A stretch of 64,000 nucleotides of DNA. Source: Dasypus novemcinctus (taxonomy: Eukaryota > Chordata > Mammalia > Cingulata > Dasypodidae). Where the stretch lies: positions 156,613,169 through 156,677,168 of the forward strand of contig NC_080677.1 in assembly GCF_030445035.2 (NCBI RefSeq), given 5' to 3'. Shown one piece after another: positions 35,440 to 45,401 of the stretch (its first letter is position 1; the number at the start of each line of letters is the position of its first letter). The translations under genes were made by a program, and so were the position numbers. The notes under the pieces were generated by a model that saw nothing but the letters and a program-made list of their open reading frames with translations, was not told the DNA's origin and made no database searches.

Positions 35440-36700
35440 AACAAAAATTGCCCAGCTTAAGTTATCAAAATCAGGCCAGGGACTCACTAATGCGGCACAG
35501 ATTTCCTCCCAGGGATGGGGTTAAAGAGAATGAAAAGCAGTTTTTCTCCTTGCAATTTACTGGCTGGCCAGCAGATGGCACTTCTCAGTGAACCTTTCTA
35601 CTGAAATGTTTCTTTCAACCTCTGCTTTCACGTGCTTCTGGTCTGGCCAGAGCCAAGATTTAAGTCAGCTCTTCTGGCCAAATTCACTGAAGAGAAGCTC
35701 TCCAACTCACCTTCCCTCTTTCCTTCTTCTGTTGTAACAACTGAACAGAGAGGCAGATATATGTTCCCCTCTCAGCTTCAGTGAGCCAGGGGTTTTAGCC
35801 AGGCTTAATGTGTTGAAGGTGGGAAATGGGAGTCCTTCCCAGCTTCCATAGTTTAGTAACTCATATTTGTTGCTTCTGGTTTTTATTAGGTGTCTTAAAT
35901 CCTGTGTCTTGTCTGTATTCACAACTTGTTCCTTTGGCTGGGCCATATCTTCCTGTTTCTTAGTATGTCTTATTATCTTTTGTTAATATCTGAGCATCTG
36001 CTTATGTTGGTGATTCTGCTCTGTTGATCAATTTCTCTCTTGCATAGTGGTTTTATTTCATAGCTCGTCTTTGATATTTGGTTTAATTTTTTTCTAAAAC
36101 TTTAAGAGTGCCCTGTTTAAGTAATCAGAACAGGAGCAGGGAGCTGGCAATGCAGCACTGACCAAATCTACAGTGCATGGGAAAGAAGTGGGAGAGACAA
36201 GCCTGTCTTGCTTCACTTCCCTGGCTGGTTGGCAGCTGGCATGCCTCAGCAAACCTTTCTGCAGAAAAGAATCCTTCAATTTCCACTAACTAGTTCTTCT
36301 GAACCAGAGAGTTATGGTAGTGACATTTGCGTCAGCCCTCCACTGCAAACTCCCTCTTCCCAGGAAGGAATATGTCTTTTTCCCTCTCCATCAGCCACTC
36401 ACCCACAGGCTTTACCAAGATTGCTTGCCTTTGGGGTGGAGGATGGGGGTTTTCCCTTTGGCCTCTCCATCTCTTTGTCCCCAGACCCTTCTAGATGATG
36501 CATGCAGCACTCTCTTGGTCTGCAGGTCCCCAGAGCAGCTCCCGTAGATGACTTTTATGCCTCCTCCCCTACTGTGCAAGAGAGCTACCCCCTGCCTGAG
36601 CTATTCCAAGGCCATCCCCATTTGCCAGTATTTTAGATACTTTTTGGAAAACTCATGTGCTTTGTGAAATAGGTATAGATGGATTTAGCCTGAACCTCTG
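35440..36700 (-). repeat. Antisense L1 5' region, duplicated
   Basis: Two similar GC-richer segments (about 35450-35860 and 36110-36690) share CTGGC(C/T)GG..GGCAG or CAGATGGCA, TCAGTGAACCTTTCTACTGA / TCAGCAAACCTTTCTGCAGA, and CTTCAACCTC / CTTCAATTTC. Between them (36090-35860, minus) lies an ORF1 start, MAQPKEQ...DLRHLIKT, matching the MAQLKEQ block of the plus-strand ORF1. The minus-strand frame 35946-35707 fuses this ORF1 start to UTR sequence. Confidence 0.65.
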
Positions 36701-36801
36701 CACTGGCATTTTTAAAATTAGAGCTCTCACCAACCATGGTAATATATCCTGTCTACCATTTTAGCTCATAAAGATAATAAAATGTCAAGGTATCCATATG
36801 G

Positions 36802-36823
36802 TAAAAAAAAAAAAAAAAAAAAA
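36802..36823 (+). repeat. Poly(A) run
   Basis: About 22 consecutive A. It may be the tail of a short retroinsert ending here; its start is not clear. Confidence 0.8.
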
Positions 36824-36839
36824 GTAAAATTTAAGCCAA

Positions 36840-39800
36840 ATGCCAGTTGACCTGAAATTTCAGATAATGACTCTGCTCAAGTTCTCCTCTTTAATCATGA
36901 ATTTATTTTCAAATAAAAAGATTGAGACTGAAAGCTTCTCAAAGATCAGGAACAAGACAGGGATGCCCGATGTCACTCCTGCTATTCAACATTGTGCTGG
37001 AAGTTCTTGCCAGAACAAATAGGCAAGAAAAGGAAATAAAAGACATCCAAATTGGAAAGGATCCTGAAAAATCCATAATGAAGTTACTAGAGCTAATCAA
37101 CTAATTCAGCAAGGTGGTAGGGTACAAGATCAATATGTAAAATCAGTAGTATTCCTATACATTATCATTTTTAAAAAAATACATTTCATTTTTAAGATCT
37201 ACACCTGAACAAAATTCAGATCTTGTTTTGACTAAGGAAATCTAGTTTCTCTTTTCTGTTCCGAACAGGGGCTATTACTAGTCTTTGGGTATATACATAG
37301 AAAAAAGGTTACACAAAGATTATTCATGGACTCAAGAATACTCAGGGTCAAGGTCCATGATGCTTTCACGGCATCAGATGAAAAGTACACTCCAGGCAAG
37401 AGCATCATAATTTCGACTATAACTAAGATGTTGCACTTTATAGCAGTAAAAAAGGTGATATTCATTAATATAAAGTTTTTAGTTTTCCTTTATTCTTAAC
37501 AATTTTTTAAAATCCCCAACAGATTTATGAATCATAAGTCATTTTATAGCCTTTTCTCATATTTTACATTATCGCTTACACTGTGTAGGTAACTATAGTA
37601 ACTGCCTTTAATAAACTTGGAAATACCTAAAAAAGATATTTTTTAGATAAAGACGATTTGGAGGACGAGTACTACAGAGGTGCAAGGACTTTCTATCTCA
37701 ACACCAATATTGCACCAAAACAAATCACAGTAGAAATGACAAAGCCTAAAAGAGTATGTTGGAGTTCAGAAGTATTTAATATTTTTTAAGAAAGCTACAT
37801 CATAAATACTTCCCAAAATCACAGGATTTACAAAATATTGTACTATGTCCTGAGTATAGATGGAAGGAAGCATCTATTCAGGCCATTGGCCAATTTCTGT
37901 TTAGAAATTTGTTTCTGATGTAGCCTTTCATAGCAGGAAGGTCAATGATCACTTGAATTCTTCTTGACCTAATGATCTGTTGCCTATACATTATTAATGA
38001 ACAATCTGAAGGAAAAAAAAATTTACAGTAGCAAGTAAAAGAGTCAAATGTGTAGGAATAAATTTAACTAAGGATATAAAGAACTTATACACAGAAAACT
38101 ACAAAACATTGCCAAAAGAAATCAAAGAACTAAATGAACAGATCATTCCTTGTTTGTGGATTGAAAGACTAAAATAAATATTGTTAAGATGTCAATTTTA
38201 CCCAAAATGATTTACAGATTCAATGCAAACCCAATAAAAATCCCAACAGCCTTCTTTGCAGAAATGGAAAAGCCAGTTTTCAAATCTATATGGAAGGATA
38301 AGGGGCCCTGAATGGCCAAGACCATCTTGAAAAAGAATGGAGTTGAAGGTCTCATCCTTCCCAATTTTAAAACTTATTACAAAGCTACAGTAATTAACAC
38401 AGCATGATACTGGCACAAAGGCAGAATAGACCAATGGAATCGAAATGAGAGTTCAGAAATAAACCCTCACATCTATGACCAATTGTTTTTTGACAAGGAT
38501 GTCAAATCCACTCAATGGGGAATACAAAAGAATGAAGGCGGACCCTTACCACATACAAAATCAACTTAAAATGGATCAAAGACCTAAATATAAGAACCCA
38601 AACTATAAAACTTCTGTAAGAAAACATAGGGAAGCATCTTCCGGAGCACAGTCGTTTCTTAGACTATACACCAAAAGCACCAGCAATGAAAAAAAGAAAA
38701 AAAAAGATAAATGGAACTTCATCAAAATTAAAACCCTTTGTGCATAAGAGAACTTCATCATGAAAGTAAAAAGACAACCTACGAATGGAAGAAAATATTT
38801 GGAAACCACCTGTCTGATAATGGTTTAATATCCAACAAAAGGACAAACAACCCAACTGGAAAATGGGCAAGACTTGCATATGCATTTATCCAAAGAATAG
38901 GCAAATTGCCAACAAGTCCATGAAAAGATATTCAAATTCATGAGTCATTAGAGAAATGCAAATCAAATCCCCAATGAAATGCCATAACAACATCCACTGG
39001 AATGGCTACTATTAAGAAAATTAGAAATAAGTGTTAGAGAGGATGTAGAGAAATAGCAACACTCATTCATTGTTGGTGCGAGTATAAAAAGGTGGAGCCA
39101 TTGTGGAAGACAGTTTGATGATTTCTCAGAACGTTACGTGTAGAATTACCATATGTCCCTGTAGTCTGACTTGTAGGTATATACCCAAAAGAACTGAAAG
39201 CAGGGACTCGAACAGATATTTGCACACTGATGTTGACAGTGGCATTATACACAAGTTTTGAGAGAAGGAAGCCACACAAATGTCTATCAACAGATAAATG
39301 GATAAAAACTGTGGTATTATACATTCAATGGGACATTATGCAGCAGTAAAAAGGAATGATGTTCCCATACATGTGACGAACCTTGAAGACATCAGGTTGG
39401 GTGAAATAAGCAAGGCACAAAAGAACAAATACTGTATGACTTCACTGATCTGAAATAATTAGAATAAGCAAATTCACAGAGTCAGAAACTAGAATACATG
39501 TTACCAGGGGTCAGGATAAGGGTAGGGAATGGGAAGTTAATACTTACTTGGTACAGTTTGTTGGGGATATGTTTTAGTAATGGATGCACAACATTGGGAA
39601 TATAACACCACAAATTGTATATTTAAATGTGTTTAAAAGGGGAAATTTTAGGTTGTATATGTTACTATATATGTAAAATGAAAAATTTGGAATGGTACAA
39701 CATAGTGAACCCTAGTATAAACTATAGACTATAGTTAGTGTAATTACAACATTGTTCCATCAATTTTAACAAATGTACACTAATGCAAAGCATAGAGAAA

Positions 39801-39850
39801 TCTGTGGGTGAAGGGGTATATGTATTTTCTGTGAACATAGAACTTTTAAA
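36840..39850 (+). mobile_element. 5'-truncated L1, ORF2 RT to 3' UTR, with an 818-bp insert
   Basis: RT segment ([20 protein letters not shown] and [11 protein letters not shown], 36922-37104), then the post-RT and C-terminal region (38000-39560: YKNPNYK-like, WNFIKIKTL, FGNHLSDNGLISNKR, and a WECKMVQ-like degraded end), then a 3' UTR with GTTTTAGTAATGGATGCACA and TAAACTATAGACTATAGTTA. The FADD catalytic box is deleted at about 37060. A foreign segment interrupts it at 37166-37983. Non-functional. Confidence 0.82.
37166..37983. other. 818-bp non-L1 insert bracketed by a 12-bp duplication
   Basis: CCTATACATTAT occurs at 37154-37165 and again at 37984-37995, and both copies belong to the L1 ORF2 reading frame, so the segment is an insertion with target duplication. 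It has no poly(A) tail and no terminal inverted repeats. Two short plus-strand open segments look exon-like (about 37269-37453, after a pyrimidine tract and CAG; about 37652-37755, after TTTTTTAG, containing DLEDEYYRGARTFYLN). I do not recognise them. Confidence 0.6.
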
Positions 39851-39924
39851 ATAACAAGCAAATATTTTTGAAAACATTGAGTTTATTTAAATAGCAAATA
39901 CTTAAATTGCATGGTTTACCCATT

Positions 39925-40015
39925 TATGTAAAAATATTTACTGAACATCCACCAAGCGCTGCTGCTTTTAGGTCACAGGGGTGCGCAATGCACAAGACAA
40001 CACTATTGTCCTCAT
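39925..40015 (+). repeat. L2-like remnant
   Basis: AAAATATTTACTGAACATCC ... CAATGCACAAGACAACACTA ... TCCTCATG follows the L2 3' pattern. Confidence 0.5.
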
Positions 40016-40850
40016 GTTCTGTTCTTCTCACCCAAGGCAATAGCTCCAGACCTACCTGATGAGTAGGAACCAGCTTATTCTGATCCTCTTTCACCCACCC
40101 ACTTGGGCCAATCAAATTGCAGTCAACAGCTGGCACTTAGAAAATGAAAGAGATGCCTGTTTATGGGGGTACATACAATGGCATCAAGTGACTGTCCCAT
40201 CTTAATCTTTCCATCCCTGTCTTGAAGGCAAGGGATTCTCACATCCCCACCACTTTGCCATAGGATGAATATGTGTAGTACACATATGCTGTGACACATC
40301 TTAGAATGTGGCCCAAGAGTGCCAGTTTCCTGCTTATACTTGTCCTAAAATCAGAAGGATCTGTCTAGATGTCAAGGCATCTGAATAAGACAGTTGGACC
40401 TGTCAAAGCAGTCCTACCTTTTAAATCAGAACTCGGTCTGCAACTCTCCTATCTTACCCAAGTCTGTCCTTCGGAAGGGCCAGTTCCTCCTGGTCCATCT
40501 CCAGAAGCTTGTTACATCAGAAGCTGCATTTCACATCTCATCATCTTATTTACTTTTAAAACATCTTCATAGGAGACTCTAATTATTGGTTCAGTTGATT
40601 CATCTAGTTTTGAGACATTTAATAATGCAGACAATTAAAAGTCTTGTAGTTCAGTTTTGTTAATCAATAGTAAATTTTAATAATTTCTTTATTTAAAAAA
40701 GCCCATCTTTGCCCTTCCTTTACTATCTCCCAAAGTGAGAGGACCAAAAACAAAACTTGAAGAAACATTTTTTTGTTAACAATTATAAATCATCTTAAAT
40801 CCCTTTTCTGTCCAATGTGCTTTATTCAACATTCAAAATACACTCAACAC
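40016..40850. other. Intergenic, unassigned
   Basis: No gene, RNA or repeat recognised. Confidence 0.4.
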
Positions 40851-40854
40851 TTTT

Positions 40855-41222
40855 TGAGAAGATGTGGTTCAGGTGATTGGGCTCCCACCTACCATATGGG
40901 AGGTTCTGGGTTTGGTTCCTGGGGTGTCCTGGTTAAGGTAAGGTGGCCTGTGCAGAGAGTGGGCCTGCATGAAGAGCTGGTGCAACAAGATGACACAATA
41001 ACAACAAAAAGACACACAGAGGAGACGAGAAACAACAAAACCAGGAGCCTAGGTGGCTCAAGCAATTAAGTGCCTCCCCCCAAAGTCAGAAGGTCCCAGG
41101 ATCAGTTCCTGGTGCCTCAAGAGAAGACAAGCAGACACAGAACACATGGTGGATGGACAGAGCAGACAGTGAGCACAAGCAGCAAGGCGGGGGAATAAGT
41201 AGGTAAATCACTGATTTTAAAA
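40855..41222 (+). repeat. Dimeric tRNA-type SINE
   Basis: Two tRNA-like heads (CCTACCATATGGGAGGTTCT and AGTCAGAAGGTCCCAGGATC) with a DAS-like spacer (TGACACAATAACAACAAAAA), ending in an A-rich tail. Diverged. Confidence 0.8.
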
Positions 41223-41234
41223 AACACAACTTTC

Positions 41235-42030
41235 ATGGAACCCTTACTGCGTATTAGGCATTTTCTTTTGAGGAAAACTAGAGTGAAAGCAGAGGGTGTT
41301 GAGATAGGCCATCAGGGAAGGCGTCCCTATGGAGACTGCAAGTAGGCAGCAAACTTTGCTAATCTCTGGCAAAGGTGCTTTCCAGGCAGAGAGAAAACAA
41401 ATGCAAAAGCCCTGTGGTGGGAGCAGAAGAGGCTGTACTGACATTGAGGACCTGGCACTGGTAAATTGCCATAGGAACTTGTGGGTTTATTCCTTGTGTT
41501 GTCATCAGAGGATTTTGAACCTGATATAACCTGGTTTACACTTTACTTGGGCAGCTGGATGGGGAATAGATTTTGTGGGGAAAATGAGGGAGGAATTAGT
41601 AGAAACGGGGTTAGGGAGCAGAAGCCAGGTCAATGAATACGGAATGGACTAGAATGGGAAGTTTTGGTAGTGACATTCAATCCAAACTACATTTCAAAGG
41701 CAGAGCTCGTGGGATTTACGGATGTATTAAGTATGGGGTGTTAAAAGAACAAATTATTAAGAATGACTCCTAGCTTTGGGCCTCAAGTAACTGGGTAAAT
41801 GATGGTGTTGACTATGGAAAATGAAAAATGAGAAGACTGGAGAATGCGGCCTGAGGTACACATCCAGAAAGCTCTTTTGGCCATGCAAAGCCTGAGAAGC
41901 CTGTCAGATATCAGACGTCTGACGTCTGAAGATCTACACTGACTGGAACTCAAGGAAAAGGTCAGGGCTGGAGGTGGTCTGGGTGGAACTGGCACAGAAA
42001 TGGAACTTTGGAAGCCATGGGATGACATCA
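41235..42030 (+). repeat. Ancient mammalian interspersed repeat, family unassigned
   Basis: TGCTTTCCAGGCAGAGAGAA, GCAAAAGCCCTGTGGTGGGA, AATGACTCCTAGCTTTGGGC and GTAACTGGGTAAATGATGG are landmarks of a common old repeat. Related to 12480-13200. It ends just left of the inferred WAC 3' UTR. Confidence 0.5.
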
Positions 42031-42299
42031 CCTAGGAGGACTGCACCTTAGTGCATGCTGAAGGCCGAAGGGGAAAGAATCCCGCAAAGGAATCAGGACC
42101 TAAACCATCTCAACTTACAGCCAGATTTTTCATCATGATAGTGCTAAGAAATTTCATTTGCGGACTATTTTAAAATCAACAGCTATTAAAATGTTGAGTA
42201 TTTGGTTATTTTAGGTTCCCTTATTCAAATGCAAATTATGCATCCCAAGATTTTCTTTCAAAACAGTTCTGAAACACTGCACAATATAGCAAAAACATA

Positions 42300-42305
42300 T
42301 TTATT
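42300..42305 (-). promoter_or_regulatory. WAC: Candidate distal poly(A) signal of WAC
   Basis: AATAAA on the minus strand. Downstream on that strand is a T/GT-rich segment (about 42285-42255) that could serve as the downstream element. It is the last hexamer before repeat-derived sequence. Confidence 0.55.
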
Positions 42306-44417
42306 ACTTTTTAGTGTCATTTTGTACACTCCAGTACAGATACAAGAATATATCCATTATTTACAGGTATTGAAAAGAAATCCAGAGTCAACCCCACATC
42401 TAAATACAGTAGTTGTAAGTCCTGAACTCTAATAGTTGGGTTCTGCAGTGAATTATTTTGCACAAGCCTTCCCCACCATTGAAATGGTCCTTTAAAGCTA
42501 GGGTTGTGTTTAAACAGAAAACTGTTTTTGAAATATTAACAATTCATTCTTTGCAAAGTTTTAAGCACCTTCTTCCTCAGACTTTGTCTAAGTGTCTAAG
42601 TGTGAGACAGAAATGTAAAATTTAGAAGTAAAACCACTCATTTGGGATATTAAAAGAATGTCTTGAAAAAGGGATGGTGCACAGAGTTGAATTCTCAGTG
42701 AGCTTAGTATCTTGGAGCTGTATTCCAAATTTTAAAATGAAAAGTTACTTGGGTTTGTTAAACAGGAAAACAAAGGCAAGCTGGTTTTTCAACGGAAAGA
42801 CTTTCTAACAGACTCATTCTCACAAAATACATTTTGCTAAAATATCACAATTTTCAATGTTAGAATTAGACTACACTTTTTAAAAAAAATTTAAAACCCT
42901 GAGGTCTCCTAGGGCTGTTCAGTGGTTTTATTTTCAAATTATCTGAAGTAGGTACCCACCAAAATAAGATACATGTTCAAAGCCATGACAACAGGCCAAC
43001 AAGATAAACAGGTTTTTATGCCCATTTTAGTAGGGGATAGTCCCTGGTCATTTCGAGATTAGTAGCTGGACACTATGTCTGTATGAAAGTGCAATATTTA
43101 AAATAATTAACTACAGAATCAAAAATGAATCAAATATTGTAAAAATAGTTCCACAAAAGATTTTGATTTTCTGCAGGTTTAAAAATGCACCACTAAGCAA
43201 TGTCGTATTAGGCATTGTAGATAGATGTAATTCATACAGGCATGTATTTTTTTAAGCAAAAGAATAAAGTGGCATAGATCAAGATGCTCTATTAGCCAAT
43301 CAAATTCAAATTTACTAATTTGAATCACAAGTTGTCATCTAATCAGGAAACATTTGCCCACTACATCACAAAAAGGCCTCTAAAATTAACACAGCTCTTC
43401 AGGGTTTCATTCACATGCACTAACTGTGTTCAGCAAACATTCACATTCTCACAGATAGAAACATTTCATGATGATATAATTCATGACATTTGTCTTATCT
43501 TACATTTGAAGAACATTCTTAAATTACAAGGGGGAAAAATCAGCTTCCAGTTAAAGATTTAAATTATTAATTACACTGGAACACTTTTGTATTTTAGAAA
43601 ATACCACCCATTCTGTTACTTACAGTCTTTCATTTATTGAAACGTCTCTTGAGTGTTAACTTCTATATTTTAGATACGCTTAGAGCATAAGAACAATTTT
43701 TAAATTTAAGTTAGTATCCCATACATTAACGTCTAACATCATAAGATAAAGCCCTTGGTGCTGGCAGTTCTGAAAGCACATAAATATCTGCCCTGACAGG
43801 AAAAACCCTCTCTAAATCAGAGTCCAAGATTTTAAAATTAAAATACTTTTCTGCATCAGAACCCCTTGTGATTTAATACAATGCTGGCAGTGTACATGTT
43901 AAGGCCATGTGACTAATATTTTAGCAAAGAAAAAAAAAGCCAAGGTAATTTAATAGTAGCAATAGTTTCTTTTTTTATTTTAATATACTTTAGGAAACAA
44001 TATACAAAGCTGAGCTTTCCCACCATTTCCAGATAACAGCAGGAAGCTCCAATTACACAAATTTCGCGTTTTGTGATGGCTAAGAACAGCAGTCAGCACC
44101 AGACTTGAACAGTTAGCTACAACACAAACATCCTTCAAAATGAAATGTCATAATAGCAAGACAGTAAACCAGGGCTTAACAAATGATGACCACTTGGGAA
44201 GTGACAATCATTCTTGTTGAATTTATATTTCATTAAATATCTTATACACAATTTCTTGTTAATATGCTTTCAACAAAACCTTCCTTAAGGAATTATTTCA
44301 ATTAAGTATAAATATTCAACAAGAATAGCTCTGATAAAGAATCCCCAGGTAGTTCAAATTCTATTATGCACTGACCGAAGGAAAAGAAAAGTAACAATTT
44401 TTGTTTGTTTTAACATG

Positions 44418-44423
44418 TTTATT
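44418..44423 (-). promoter_or_regulatory. WAC: Candidate proximal poly(A) signal of WAC
   Basis: AATAAA on the minus strand about 0.9 kb after the stop codon, followed by a T-rich tract with TTTGTTT repeats. It could give a shorter 3' UTR isoform. Confidence 0.4.
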
Positions 44424-45331
44424 ACAACAGATACAATTCACATCTGACTAGCTTTGTTTCCTTTTTTCCCTCCCACAACCATGTTCATTGGGCTATTTCC
44501 TTATATTTGAGCAATCAATGTACTTTCAGCACACATGCCCAGCAGTACTTTTAAGTCCATTCTTACAGGGTGCAAATGAATTTCAATAATTTATACAAAC
44601 AAGTGGGTTATGCTCAATCACTGCAATTTTAAGCTACTGTACACAGGAATGAAAAGGTTATAGAAAAGTGCCATAGCAACAGTGCCTTAAGAAAGGAGAA
44701 AAAGAGGAGCCTTAAAAAATGGATAAAATCAGATTGAAGATTTCAGAGGGAAATGGAACACACGGGAAATGAAAAACATTTCTCTGCAAAATAAATGGAG
44801 AAGCACTGCTCTTGATCAGGTGCAAGTGTGGAAACAGTTGTTTCATGATATTTTGTACACTGCCCATATGGTTCAAAATCGTATCCTTAAGACACAAATC
44901 GCCTGGCGCTTGCACTGAATTTTTGAAAATGCAAGATTTCTGAATGATAAATTAACCCCCCAATTTTTTCTTTTAAAAAAAAGCTAATTTTGCAGACAGG
45001 TTTACATGTAAAAGGCTAGGTATTTAGCCACCTCAGCATTGATTAGTTTTGGATGTCTAAGCTCTGTTACACATGGCTTTCCCATGGCTTCACTCTACAA
45101 AACATATTTACAACGTGAAGAATACATCTACAAGAAATCTACATTTCAAGGGTTTTACAAATCAATCTTGTAGCTCTCCCCTGAATTGACTCTTACAGAC
45201 CCCAGCCCCTTGTCATTTCCTTTGCCCAGCTTAACGGTCCAAAGTCTACTTAAATGCAGCTCAAAAATGTTAAGATTGGGCAATAGATTTACAGTTCCTG
45301 TACTCAAAACCATGTGCAATTATTCACATCT

Positions 45332-45401
45332 TCACACCATGAAGGAATTCTGATTTTTTAGTTTTTCGAGTTCCTTAATTTGTTGTCTCAAAAACAGTAT
45401 C
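45332..45401 (-). CDS. WAC: WAC terminal coding exon (coiled-coil end and stop)
   Basis: Visible residues 356-378: Arg completed across the junction, then [15 protein letters not shown] and NQNSFMV, stop TGA at 45334-45332. The acceptor AG is at 45403-45402. The heptads continue from the previous exon, so the coiled coil runs almost to the C-terminus. The exon continues into the 3' UTR on the left. Confidence 0.96.

Larger units (their letters stand above)
42278..45331 (-). other. WAC: WAC 3' UTR (inferred extent)
   Basis: AT-rich sequence downstream of the WAC stop with no ORF of note and no recognisable interspersed repeat for about 3 kb, in contrast with the repeat-dense DNA further left. 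Minus-strand AATAAA hexamers occur at 44423-44418, 43979-43974, 43638-43633, 42932-42927 and 42305-42300. The last is followed by a GT-rich stretch and then by an ancient repeat (42030 and below), so I place the distal end near 42.28 kb. The stop-proximal boundary is certain; the distal end is inferred. Confidence 0.7.
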
